A DNA stretch of 41,716 nt, from positions 1-41,716 of the forward strand of contig NBMI01000083.1 in the NCBI GenBank assembly GCA_002085445.1, read 5' to 3'. Below the pieces are notes generated by a model. It was not told the origin of the DNA. It saw nothing but the letters and a program-made list of their open reading frames with translations, and did no database searches. Both the position numbers and the translations under genes were made by a program. Every line of letters starts with the position of its first letter. Position 1 is the first letter of the stretch. Shown in pieces: positions 1 to 8,178 of this stretch. This stretch comes from Candidatus Parabeggiatoa sp. nov. 2 (lineage in GTDB: Bacteria > Pseudomonadota > Gammaproteobacteria > Beggiatoales > Beggiatoaceae).

Positions 1-510
1 CGACACGATTGATAAAATTCGTTGAGCCTAAGTGTCGTTGTACTTATTTGAAAAACGGATAGATGCTAAGATTAAGTACAACGAATTACGCGGATAAACG
101 AATTGATTTGTCAGTTTATTTAAGTTTCAAGGTACAATCAATTTATTCAACCATGTATTATCTATCGATAATACAACAGATTCACTCAACGACACGATTG
201 ATAAAATTCGTTGAGCCTAAGTGTCGTTGTACTTATTTGAAAAACGGATAGATGCTAAGATTAAGTACAACGAATTACGCGGGATAAAATTCGTTGAGTC
301 TAAGTGTCGTTGTACTTATTATTAAGTACAACGAATTACGCGGATAAACGAATTTATTTGTCAGTTTATTTAAGTTTCAAGGTACAATCAATTTATTCAA
401 CCATGTATTATCTATCGACAATACAACAGATTCACTCAACGACACGATTGATAAAATTCGTTGAGCCTAAGTGTCGTTGTACTTATTTTAAAAACGGATA
501 GATGCTAAGA
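1..510. repeat. Tandem repeat, about 189-bp unit
   Basis: The unit beginning CGACACGATTGATAAAATTC recurs at 1, 190 and about 439. The second unit is interrupted near 282-322 by a short rearranged copy of its own start. Parts of the unit are inverted relative to each other: CGTTGTACTTA and TAAGTACAACG. Short open frames here simply follow the repeat and carry no recognisable protein. The array continues off the left edge, so the copy number is unknown. Confidence 0.9.
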
Positions 511-672
511 CAAAATACCACTTTCTGTTGATGAACCTCTGGTTAAAAGGTTAAAATAACAGTCGTGTCTGTGGATGCTCCTAATGTCTCGCGCATGATA
601 AGGTGAGGCATGACTTATGGCAGCATTGTAAAGAATTACCTGTTCACATTATCAACCACCAACAAGGCTATT

Positions 673-1203
673 ATGGCATATATTAACTTACCTACATTTG
701 ATGAAATGTCCCCAAATATTCAGGCGCGGGCACGGCCCATCCTGGAAAGAACGGGGAAACTGGGCGAGATTTTTGAACTCTTGGCGATTCGTGAAGATAT
801 CTATTTTGCCACGGATGGGATGGTTCAAAGCTACCTGATAAAAAAAACGGAATTGCCATACACGACGAAGGAACGAATCGCGTTGTTGATCTCTATTGAG
901 AATAACTGCACGATGTGCGTCGATGTGCATAAAAACATTGCCAAGATGCTCGGCATGAGCGAAGAGCAAGTTAAGGAGGCGCTTGAGGGAGTAGAGAGCA
1001 TCAATTGCAGCGACGCCGAAAAAGAGTTGCTGAAATTCTGCATACGGGCTTCCAAAAAAGACAACTACAAAATGCTCAAGAGTGATCTTGATAGAATCAA
1101 GGCGCTTGGCTATAGCGATACGCAACTGGTTGAAGCGGTAGCTATTACCGGCTACTTCAACTATGTCAACACCCTTTCTAACGTGTTCGGATTAGGCAAG
1201 TAA
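673..1203 (+). CDS. Carboxymuconolactone decarboxylase / AhpD-like family protein
   Basis: The 176-residue product is an all-helical AhpD/CMD-type protein. The family signature is visible as C79-T-M-C82 followed by H86, inside a segment reading ISIENNCTMCVDVHKN. In AhpD-type enzymes this Cys pair with the downstream His does thiol redox chemistry (peroxide or disulfide reduction). The physiological substrate here cannot be read from sequence. I chose the ATG at 673 because the family usually begins near an MAYINLP-like stretch. An in-frame ATG at 610, behind AAGGTGAGG, would add 21 residues with no family resemblance. The gene stands alone between the 189-bp array and a repeat block, so its neighbours say nothing about its role. 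Confidence 0.85.
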   Translation: MAYINLPTFDEMSPNIQARARPILERTGKLGEIFELLAIREDIYFATDGMVQSYLIKKTELPYTTKERIALLISIENNCTMCVDVHKNIAKMLGMSEEQVKEALEGVESINCSDAEKELLKFCIRASKKDNYKMLKSDLDRIKALGYSDTQLVEAVAITGYFNYVNTLSNVFGLGK

Positions 1204-1211
1204 AGGGTATC

Positions 1212-1474
1212 AGGAGTCCAAACTTTAGTTTGGCAGGAGTCCAAACTTTAGTTTGGCAGTCGGAGTCCAAATTTTAGTTTGGCAGCTAGAGATTTTCAGA
1301 AATTTAATTTCAAAACAGCCAACTGAAAGCGAAAGTCCCCTAAAGGGGACTAATAAATAATTGTTTGTCTGAAAATATATCGTACTCTGTCAATGTTCTA
1401 TTGACGGGTAATTTTAACTTGGCACTGCCAAACTAAAGTTTGGACTCCAGCTTCCCAAACTAAAGTTTGGACTC
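1212..1474. repeat. Hairpin repeat block, copy 1 (CCAAACT-TT-AGTTTGG family)
   Basis: The block opens with three GGAGTCC-led units containing the hairpin CCAAACTTTAGTTTGG and closes with the same units in reverse orientation, so it has inverted ends. The interior holds two more hairpins: AGTCCCC-TAAA-GGGGACT (1334-1351) and GTCAAT-GTTCT-ATTGAC (1389-1405). Near-identical blocks lie at 2192-2463 and 4591-4852. Confidence 0.85.
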
Positions 1475-1568
1475 CTTTACACTGATCACTGCCAAGCTTT
1501 AATGCCGGCAGGTTTTTAAAACACGGCTAATTCTGAACCTCGGAGCAAAGGACAGCTACTTGAGAGTA

Positions 1569-1660
1569 GAGCGAAAGGGGGCCAGCATCAAATTTGAAGG
1601 TTTTCAAATGACAACATGGCCCTCAAATTGGGTTTTGCGGCAAAAAAGTTTTTCATGGAA
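1569..1660. repeat. Dispersed repeat, 'GAGCGAAAGGGGGCCAGC' family copy 1
   Basis: About 90 bp starting GAGCGAAAGGGGGCCAGC and running through ATGACAACATGGCCCTC to a GCGGCAAAA end. Other copies are at 2004-2096, 5111-5188 and 6102-6195. The phrase TAATTCTGAACCTCGGAGCA flanks it twice (about 1529 and 1663) and recurs near 4909. No coding function is apparent. Confidence 0.8.
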
Positions 1661-1704
1661 AGCTAATTCTGAACCTCGGAGCAAACTTTTTTGGACAACT
1701 AATT

Positions 1705-1840
1705 AGACATCTTTCCTAAATGGAGCGACACCTTAAGTTGACAAGAGCAGCAACTAATCGCCATGTCAAACCGTCGTTTTTATGTTTGCCTCGAAAAACT
1801 AGCACAATTTCATTCTATCCGCTATTTAGGAAAGATGTCT
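1705..1840. mobile_element. Small MITE-like insertion, 136 bp, 17-bp perfect terminal inverted repeats
   Basis: The ends are AGACATCTTTCCTAAAT (1705-1721) and its exact reverse complement (1824-1840). The element is flanked by ATT on both sides (1702-1704 and 1841-1843). A paralogous copy of the surrounding repeat at about 4931-4960 lacks it and has a single ATT (4947-4949), so an empty site with a 3-bp target duplication is directly visible. A 29-codon frame starts at 1763 inside and runs through the right end, but I do not recognise it. The element is non-autonomous and the family of its transposase is unknown. Confidence 0.85.
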
Positions 1841-2001
1841 ATTGAAAGGTAACTCCCAAATAATAATATACCAGTTTGGTATCCTTCAATTATCCAGAAA
1901 ATGGGCTTCTGCAAAGATTGTTCCTACAATGAAGGTGGCATGTAGGGGCAATCCCTTGTGGTTGCCCTTATGTGGGACATTAATTTTTTGGAGTTGCCAG
2001 A
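1841..2001. repeat. Dispersed repeat, 'GAAAGGTAACTCCCAAATAA' family copy 1
   Basis: About 160 bp that is nearly identical to 4947-5108. The last part (GGCATGTAGGGGCAATCCC and onward) also appears at 6031-6101. It contains GGGGCAATCCC-TTGTGG-TTGCCC, a weak hairpin. The neighbouring 2004-2096 carries another copy of the GAGCGAAAGGGGGCCAGC family, giving the same family order as at 4947-5188. Confidence 0.8.
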
Positions 2002-2191
2002 GCAGAGCGAAAGGGGGCCAGCATCAAATTTGAAGGTTTTCAAATGACAACATGGCCCTCAAATTGGGTTTTGCGGCAAAAAAGTTTTTCATGGAAGGCT
2101 TTAGTTTGGCAGGGTGAAAAAAAAATTCGGGTGGATACGCCAATGGCATTAAGTTTGGCACCACGAGTCGGCCAACTTGAGTTTGGCGACA

Positions 2192-2463
2192 GGAGTCCAA
2201 ACTTTAGTTTGGCAGCTATAGATTTTAAATTCCCCAAGAAGAGTTTTATTCCATCTTGGGAGGAAATAGGGGAGTGTTGTTGGTATATTAATTTTTGTGA
2301 GTTGCCTAAATAATTATCTTAAAATCTATAGTACTCTGTCAATGTTCTATTGACGGGTAATTTTAACTTGGCACTGCCAAACTAAAGTTTGGACTCCTAG
2401 TCCTGCCAAACTAAAGTTTGGACTCCTGATCACTGAAAACTGCCAAACTAAAGTTTGGACTCC
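2192..2463. repeat. Hairpin repeat block, copy 2
   Basis: It opens with a single GGAGTCC hairpin unit (2192-2215) and ends with three inverted units up to 2463. The middle differs from copies 1 and 3 (2216-2325). The right half, with GTCAAT-GTTCT-ATTGAC and the CTGCCAAACTAAAGTTTGG units, is the same. A degenerate unit lies just left (2170-2187). The block abuts the 5' end of the chimeric ATPase gene. Confidence 0.8.
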
Positions 2464-2523
2464 AATTTCATAAAAATAACCGACGATCTACGAACTGCAA
2501 GAATATTCATCCACAGAGTTGTT

Positions 2524-4605
2524 ATGGTAAAAAAGATTATATCTTTCACAAACCAAGAAAAAAATATTGCACAACAGATAAAACGTCTCAAAGAAGAAGC
2601 CGGTTCACATTCTCTAAGCATTTATACAATAGCCGAAAAATTGCCACAACTGAACATAACAGTTGATGCTTGCTTTTTGTCTAATCCTTATGCCACCGAG
2701 TTATTTTTTCAGTATTTCACGGAAGAATTAATTGACACCGGTAAAATAAAGGGAGTTTTAGAGTATTATCCTTCTCAAAATAAAACGATTGCTGGGGTTT
2801 TATCAAAACATCTCAATGTGTCCCCAAAAAATATTTTTGTTGGTAACGGCGCAACAGAAATTATTCAAGCAGTCATACACAATTTCACCGCAGAAAAAAT
2901 CGTCGTCAACATTCCAACTTTTTCGCCCTATTATGAATTTGTAAAAGATGGGATAGAAGTTATCTATAATAAGCTTGATTCAACGGACAATTTCGTTTTA
3001 AACGTTGATCACTATATTCAGCTTGTTAAAAAGGAAAAGCCGGATACCATTGTATTGATTAATCCCAATAATCATGATGGGGAATATATCAAGAGTAATG
3101 CATGGGTTTTAAAAGATAATGTTGAAATTGAAGTTGCAATTGAAGAACTTCAAGTCAATGATATTGTTGTCGTGAATACTGGAGAAGTTATTCCGATTGA
3201 TGGCATTATCACACAGGGCATAGCGATGATTGATCAACATGCCTTAACCGGTGAATCTCAGCCGGCGGAAAAAGTGGTTGGTGAACAAGTGTTTGCTTCT
3301 ACGGTAATCATTACCGGTAAAATCTCTATTAAAGTTGAAAAAGCCGGGAATGATACTATCTTCTCTAAAGTACTCCAAATTTTGAATCACTCTATCAACA
3401 GTAAAACTCATCTACAATCGCTGGGAGAAAAATGGGCCGATCAAGCGGCTCTGCCCTTTCTAGGTTTGTCCGCATTGACATTAGGCCTATTGGGCTCTTA
3501 TAGTACCTTAGTCGTCCTCTCAAGTACTTTTGGATACCGTATTAGAATCCTCGCACCACTAGGCACACTTAACCATCTTAACTTAGCCTATCAAAAGGGT
3601 ATTCTCGTCAAAGAAGGACGCGCCCTTGAAAATTTGACTCAGGTGGATACCTTCCTCTTCGATAAAACGGGGACGTTGACAATGGAACAGCCTGAAGTTG
3701 GGCGCATCATTAGTTGTGGTGACTATGACGAAAATGACATCTTAATTTATGCGGCAGCAGCCGAGCGTAAAGTGGCGCATCCTCTTGCCAAAGCGATTCT
3801 TAAAAAGGCCGAAGAGTTTAAATTGATCTTGCCAGACATAGAGGATTCCAAATACCAAATGGGTTACGGTATTATGGTGAGTTTTAACAACAAAGTGATT
3901 CGAGTGGGTAGTTCTCGCTTTATGTCTATGGAAGGCATCGTGCTTCCTGAAAAAATAAAGAAAGCGATGGCGCATTCTCATCTTCAAGGTTATTCCATAA
4001 TCATGGTTGCCGTCAACCAGAATCTTGTTGGGGCGATTGAGCTACAGAGTGTGGTACGCCCAGAAGTGAAACAACTGATAGCGGGTTTACGTCAGCGAGG
4101 CATCAAACATATCGCCATTGTGTCAGGCGATCAAAAACAACCCACCCAACAATTGGCGAAACAACTGGGCATGGATAGCTACTACTCTGAGGTTCTGCCA
4201 CAAGACAAAGCGAAAATTGTCGAACAATTGCAGAAAGAAGGCAAATCAGTGTGTTTTGTGGGAGACGGTATCAATGATGTCATTGCCATGAAGAAGGCTG
4301 ATGTTTCCATTTCTTTAAGCGGTGCCTCATCCATTGCCACTGATATTGCTCAGGTGATTTTTATGGATGGCACCCTTTCCCATCTCACTTGGCTATTTGA
4401 TATTTCAACCAATTTGGAGACCAATTTGCGAAACAGCCTTATTATTACTATGATACCCGCAGCAATGGGCGTTAGTGGTGCCTTTTTAATCAATATGAAG
4501 GTTCTGAGTGTCATTCTGTTAAAAAATGGTTTCTTTATGTTTGGGATAGGAAATGCAATGCTTCCTTTAAATAAATTGGACAAGAGTCCGGAGTCCAAAC
4601 TTTAG
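2524..4605 (+). CDS. Chimera: N-terminal part of a class I/II aminotransferase fused to a truncated heavy-metal-type P-type ATPase
   Basis: I number residues from an in-frame TTG at 2455. The more likely start is ATG 2524 (residue 24), since the TTG lies in a repeat. Residues about 24-213 resemble histidinol-phosphate-type aminotransferases: a YYPSQNK segment, GNGATEIIQ, IPTFSPYY, and NPNNHDG where NPxNPxG is expected. The frame then enters a P-type ATPase A domain, with TGES at 265-268. It continues through two membrane helices, an APL where the ion-binding CPx usually sits (367-369), DKTGTLT with the phosphorylated Asp403, HP 442-443, SGDQ 557-560, GDGIND 603-608 and two final helices. The aminotransferase lacks its large-domain PLP lysine. 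The ATPase lacks its N-terminal metal-binding domain and first helices. The stop codon comes from a hairpin repeat unit. The fusion is probably the scar of a recombination or an assembly join, and neither half should be active as is. Confidence 0.75.
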   Translation: MVKKIISFTNQEKNIAQQIKRLKEEAGSHSLSIYTIAEKLPQLNITVDACFLSNPYATELFFQYFTEELIDTGKIKGVLEYYPSQNKTIAGVLSKHLNVSPKNIFVGNGATEIIQAVIHNFTAEKIVVNIPTFSPYYEFVKDGIEVIYNKLDSTDNFVLNVDHYIQLVKKEKPDTIVLINPNNHDGEYIKSNAWVLKDNVEIEVAIEELQVNDIVVVNTGEVIPIDGIITQGIAMIDQHALTGESQPAEKVVGEQVFASTVIITGKISIKVEKAGNDTIFSKVLQILNHSINSKTHLQSLGEKWADQAALPFLGLSALTLGLLGSYSTLVVLSSTFGYRIRILAPLGTLNHLNLAYQKGILVKEGRALENLTQVDTFLFDKTGTLTMEQPEVGRIISCGDYDENDILIYAAAAERKVAHPLAKAILKKAEEFKLILPDIEDSKYQMGYGIMVSFNNKVIRVGSSRFMSMEGIVLPEKIKKAMAHSHLQGYSIIMVAVNQNLVGAIELQSVVRPEVKQLIAGLRQRGIKHIAIVSGDQKQPTQQLAKQLGMDSYYSEVLPQDKAKIVEQLQKEGKSVCFVGDGINDVIAMKKADVSISLSGASSIATDIAQVIFMDGTLSHLTWLFDISTNLETNLRNSLIITMIPAAMGVSGAFLINMKVLSVILLKNGFFMFGIGNAMLPLNKLDKSPESKL

Positions 4606-4852
4606 TTTGGCAGTCGGAGTCCAAATTTTAGTTTGGCAGCTATATATTTTCAGAAATTTAATTTCAAAACAGCCAACAGCTAAAGCAGTTGTCTGAAAGC
4701 GAAAGTCCCCTAAAGGGGACTAATAAATAATTGTCTGAAAATCTATAGTACTCTGTCAATGTTCTATTGACGGGTAATTTTAACTTGGCACTGCCAAACT
4801 AAAGTTTGGATTCCTAGTCCTTGCCAAACTAAAGTTTGGACTCCTTTACACT
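4591..4852. repeat. Hairpin repeat block, copy 3
   Basis: It is nearly identical to copy 1, with forward CCAAACTTTAGTTTGG units on the left, AGTCCCC-TAAA-GGGGACT and GTCAAT-GTTCT-ATTGAC hairpins inside, and inverted units on the right. The first unit overlaps the end of the chimeric ATPase frame and gives its TAG stop. Homology to the copy 1 region continues rightward through the TAATTCTGAACCTCGGAGCA phrase, so 1212-2096 and 4591-5188 are paralogous segments on both sides of the ATPase gene. Confidence 0.85.
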
Positions 4853-4946
4853 GCTAACCACAAGCAAGTTTGGTAGGCTTTAATGCCGACATGTTTTTAA
4901 AACCTGGCTAATTCTGAACCTCGGAGCAAACTTTTTTGGACAACTA

Positions 4947-5188
4947 ATTGAAAGGTAACTCCCAAATAATAATATACCAGTTTGGTATCCTTCAATTATC
5001 CAGAAAATGGGCTTGTGCAAAGGATTGTTCCTACAATGAAGGTGGCATGTAGGGGCAATCCCTTGTGGTTGCCCTTATGTGGGACATTAATTTTTTGGAG
5101 TTGCCAGAGTAGAGCGAAAGGGGGCCAGCATCAAATTTGAAGGTTTTAAAATGACAACATGGCCCTCAAATTGGGTTTTGCGGCAAAA
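4947..5188. repeat. Paired dispersed repeats (GAAAGGTAACTCCC and GAGCGAAAGGGGGCC families), copy 2
   Basis: The same two families in the same order as 1841-2096, here without the 136-bp insertion. They lead directly into a third repeated phrase (5206-5262, again at 6198-6262) beginning TTTGATAATC. This repeated DNA forms the whole upstream region of the secreted-protein gene at 5354. Confidence 0.8.
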
Positions 5189-5353
5189 CCTTTTTTCACG
5201 GAATGCTTTGATAATCAGAGTCTTGAGGGTGGTTTAGGGCCGTTACTGAAAAACGCTACCATCCAGCGATTGCTAATTTGGCACGAAAAGGGTATTTTAC
5301 TTGTTCGCTTTAAACGTCTCTTACTTGTTAACTTGAATCAGGAGGTAATCTCT

Positions 5354-5845
5354 GTGAAGTATTCGCTTGCCTTATTGTTATTAGCATTAACAATAAGTTC
5401 GGTTTCATGGGCTAAAGGCTCAACTTATCGCTCGGATTACACCAGCTTAAAAGAGTGTCAACTCATTGATGAGGGGCATGATGGCTACTGGTCTGAGTGG
5501 GAATGTCCGCGCCAAGGAAATTACCGGCTTTTTCTTCGCTCTGAAGATCTCAGAGACTCGCTTGAAATAAGAAAAGGAGATGAAACTGTCATTAATCTGT
5601 TTAAGGATATTCGGGCCAAATTTGGTCCTGGTTTTCGTGAGATTCCAGGGCCCATAGAGTGGCGATCTAAAGGAAAATCCGTCACTGCTCTTATCTTTAG
5701 AGTACTAGGCTCTTATGACGATGGCCGTAAGAAGTCTAAACTTTTTGTTGTCAGGCTAGAGGGTAACAAGGCTTGCGTGATTGGAGTCGTGGCCTCTAAT
5801 GTTAAGGCTAGAAAACTTGCTGACGGCAAGAAAAGCTGTAAGTAA
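5354..5845 (+). CDS. Small secreted/periplasmic protein of unknown function
   Basis: I do not recognise a family. The start is GTG 5354, because GGAGG (5341-5345) sits 8 bases upstream and a clean signal peptide follows: MK, a hydrophobic run to about residue 17, and a likely cut after SWA (residue 20). The frame is open to an ATG at 5159, but that extension is translated repeat DNA. The mature part of about 143 residues is charged and has four cysteines (35, 51, 141, 162) that could pair as disulfides, and a Trp-rich YWSEWEC stretch. The fold is probably a small beta-rich periplasmic domain, which is inference from composition only. A hairpin terminator follows at 5886-5916. Confidence 0.75.
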   Translation: MKYSLALLLLALTISSVSWAKGSTYRSDYTSLKECQLIDEGHDGYWSEWECPRQGNYRLFLRSEDLRDSLEIRKGDETVINLFKDIRAKFGPGFREIPGPIEWRSKGKSVTALIFRVLGSYDDGRKKSKLFVVRLEGNKACVIGVVASNVKARKLADGKKSCK

Positions 5846-5885
5846 GGTGCGTTAGCAAGCACCAGATTAATGCTTTGACGAAGTA

Positions 5886-5916
5886 GGGGCCGATATTGCT
5901 CCAGCGTATCGGCCCC
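5886..5916 (+). terminator. Rho-independent terminator after the secreted-protein gene
   Basis: A perfect 10-bp stem, GGGGCCGATA (5886-5895) with TATCGGCCCC (5907-5916), has an 11-base loop and is followed by a short TTTC. It is 40 bases after the stop at 5845. Confidence 0.65.
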
Positions 5917-6000
5917 TTTCATCATCGACAAATCTTGCGCCGAGACGCGCAGCGATATCTGCCCTATCGTTTCTCCTTAACTTTATGTCTGGTAAATGAC

Positions 6001-6533
6001 AACATGGCCCTCAAAAGGGCCTCGAAGATGAAGTGGCATGTAGGGGCAATCCCTTGTGGTTGCCCTTATGTGGTATATTAATTGATTTGGAGTTGCCAGA
6101 GTAGAGCGAAAGGGGGCCAGCCTCAAATTTGAAGGTTTTCAAATGACAACATGGCTCTCAAATTGGGTTTTGCGGCAAAAAGTTTTTCATGGAAGGTTTT
6201 GATAATCATAGTCTTGAGGGTGGTTTAGGGCTGTTACTGAAAAACGCTACCATCCGGCGCTTCAATGCCATTAAGTTAAGCAACAAAACGCCTACAAAAA
6301 GTATAAAACTGTAAGCGCAACAGAGGCCATAACTTAATTTGAAAGCATCCAAAGTCTTTTATGGCCCTCAAAATCGATAGTCCAAAAACCTGCCAAAAAT
6401 AGGTAGGTAAATAACAGGAGCCCGCGTATCACTACTTTGCCTTCCTTACGTTTGGACTCCTGTTTGGACTCCTAGTCCTGCCAAACTAAAGTTTGGACTC
6501 CTAGTCCTGCCAAACTAAAGTTTGGACTCCATC
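6001..6533. repeat. Mosaic of dispersed repeats
   Basis: There is no gene in 5846-6543. The stretch strings together fragments of families seen elsewhere: GGCATGTAGGGGCAATCCC (6031-6101), the GAGCGAAAGGGGGCC family (6102-6195) and the TTTGATAATC phrase (6198-6262). A segment at about 6290-6456 is shared with 15320-15510, with common GTATCACTAC and CTTCCTTACGTT phrases. At 6456-6533 there are only right-hand CTGCCAAACTAAAGTTTGG units. Confidence 0.75.
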
Positions 6534-6543
6534 TCGTGTACCG

Positions 6544-6963
6544 TCATTCTTGTTCGGTAATAAAACCTAAGCGAGTAATCCCGGCGTTTTGCGCGGCTGA
6601 CATAATTTCCGCTAATCTTTGATATTGCGTTTTTTTAAAGGCACGCAGATGTAATTCGGGTTGCGGCTTTTTTTGGGCAGCTTTTGCCAAACGAGTGGCA
6701 AATTCTTTCTCATCTATGCGCCCATCATTCCAAAACAATGCCCCTTTGTCATCAATTGCTAACACAATTTTGTTAGGTTCATCAGGAATGGGTTGGCTAG
6801 ACGCTTCCGGCACGTCAATTTTAATCGCATGAGGCGTGAGTAGCGGCGCGGTGATAATAAACAAAATCAACAACACCAGCATGACATCCACCAGTGGGAT
6901 AATGTTGATTTCTGACAAAGGTTTGCTATTTGTTGAATCCTCCTCAAATCCACCAAAAGCCAT
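6544..6963 (-). CDS. exbD: ExbD/TolR-family biopolymer transport protein
   Basis: A 139-residue ExbD. It has a short cytoplasmic N-terminus, one membrane helix (about 22-42, IPLVDVMLVLLILFI) with the proton-path Asp26, and a periplasmic domain. With ExbB it forms the proton-driven motor that energises TonB at the inner membrane. The start overlaps the exbB stop by one base, so the two are translationally coupled. The order tonB-exbB-exbD on the minus strand suggests one operon. A TolR role is less likely because TonB is adjacent and no tolA/tolB is near. Confidence 0.92.
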   Translation of the reverse strand: MAFGGFEEDSTNSKPLSEINIIPLVDVMLVLLILFIITAPLLTPHAIKIDVPEASSQPIPDEPNKIVLAIDDKGALFWNDGRIDEKEFATRLAKAAQKKPQPELHLRAFKKTQYQRLAEIMSAAQNAGITRLGFITEQE

Positions 6964-7817
6964 TATGCTGCTTCCTCCGTTGATGTGTTGTTAGTCGGTA
7001 ATTGTTGAATCTTCTTTTTAGGTAAATCCATTTCAAACTCTTCCTTGGTTTGGTTGGGTTGAACTTGAAACTCTCCCTTGGTTTGGTTGGGTTGAACCTT
7101 ATTTTTCATATAAACGCGGTTTTTCATATCAATACGAGCGCCGGTATTCAGGCAAGTATGAAGATCATGAGCAAAGCCTTCCAATTTGTTTAAAAAGGCA
7201 TTGTCAGTACGCACAAAAGCGTTATAGCCTAACACGGCAGGTATTGCCACCGCTAATCCAAAAGCTGTCATAATCAAAGCTTCTCCCACTGGCGCGGCAA
7301 CGCTATCCAAAGAAGCATTTCCTTTTGCACTGATAGTGACGAGGGCATCATAAATGCCCAAGACGGTACCAAGCAAGCCAATAAAGGGCGCGGTGCTGCC
7401 AATCGTTGCCAATATAGTCAAGCCCGAATTTAATCGTGTCGTGTCTTCATTGATGGCACGACGCATGTGGCGAGTGAGAAATTCGCTGTGCGAACAAATA
7501 GTGGCTAATTGTTTTTTGGCACGTTTTTCATAGTAGATGGCTGCATTAATGCCTTGTAATGCGACATTAGAAAAAGGATCTTTCGGTTTAGTCTTGCTCA
7601 GACGAGTGATGAGAGGTTCCAATGATTCCGAACTCCAAAATAATTTCGAGACTCTACTGGAACGCCAATAAGTAAAGCCCAGTTGGAACGCTTTAGTGAT
7701 AATGAGATACCACGACAAGACTGACATCAACAGCAGTATAACGATGACGGAAAAAGAGACGATATTCAGATTCAATAAAAACTCTAACAAACTAAATTGG
7801 TTAGACGAAAATTCCAT
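6963..7817 (-). CDS. exbB: ExbB/TolQ/MotA-family proton channel protein
   Basis: A 284-residue ExbB. It has a membrane helix at about 17-40, a cytoplasmic loop, and two further helices at about 130-190 carrying the family signatures GLLGTVLGIYDAL and AFGLAVAIPAVLGYN. It forms the oligomeric ring around ExbD. The C-terminal tail is longer than usual and contains an in-frame direct duplication, VQPNQTKGEF then VQPNQTKEEF (residues 241-261), which is a 33-bp duplication in the DNA near 7035-7100. Its function should not depend on that tail. Confidence 0.92.
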   Translation of the reverse strand: MEFSSNQFSLLEFLLNLNIVSFSVIVILLLMSVLSWYLIITKAFQLGFTYWRSSRVSKLFWSSESLEPLITRLSKTKPKDPFSNVALQGINAAIYYEKRAKKQLATICSHSEFLTRHMRRAINEDTTRLNSGLTILATIGSTAPFIGLLGTVLGIYDALVTISAKGNASLDSVAAPVGEALIMTAFGLAVAIPAVLGYNAFVRTDNAFLNKLEGFAHDLHTCLNTGARIDMKNRVYMKNKVQPNQTKGEFQVQPNQTKEEFEMDLPKKKIQQLPTNNTSTEEAA

Positions 7818-7833
7818 TATCTAATCCTTTCAA

Positions 7834-8027
7834 ATTAATGATTAATGATTAATGATTAATGATTAATGATTAATGATTAATGATTAATGATTAATGATTA
7901 GCCCCAACGGGGCGATATTAATATAGCCTGTATACCTACCAGGTGATTAATGATTAATGATTAATGATTAATATTAATATAGCCTGTATACCTACCAGGT
8001 GATTAATGATTAATGATTAATGATTAG
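7834..8027. repeat. Period-7 ATTAATG arrays with an intervening repeated phrase
   Basis: ATTAATG heptamers run at 7834-7900, 7944-7972 and 8001-8027. Between the arrays the phrase AGCCTGTATACCTACCAGGT occurs twice, and GCCCC-AAC-GGGGC is at 7901-7913. This is most of the 361-bp spacer between tonB and exbB. Confidence 0.9.
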
Positions 8028-8041
8028 GGCGAAATTAATAC

Positions 8042-8064
8042 AGCCAGGGGCAACGCCCCTGGCT
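8042..8064. repeat. Perfect 10-bp hairpin, GCCAGGGGC family
   Basis: AGCCAGGGGC-AAC-GCCCCTGGCT. The same hairpin with GTT in the loop is at 34470-34492, and a related one (CCTGGGGC-TGC-GCCCCAGG) lies at 12893-12911. It could act as a bidirectional transcription stop between tonB and exbB, but there is no clear U-tract. Confidence 0.6.
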
Positions 8065-8178
8065 TTGGGTTCTGAACGAAGTGGTGTTTGGCAAACCTCC
8101 GAGGTTTGCCATAATTCGTTTAGAGCGATATTCGTTGTACTTAATTAAGAACAATTGCACCCTTATTTCAATCAAGGC

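Noticed and set aside
63..501. Two short similar open frames (62 and 65 codons)
   Set aside because: They are translations of the 189-bp tandem repeat, with the same residues repeated and no start signal.
1842..2313. Short frames on both strands around the dispersed repeats
   Set aside because: They are built only from repeat families that occur several times and carry stops in other copies.
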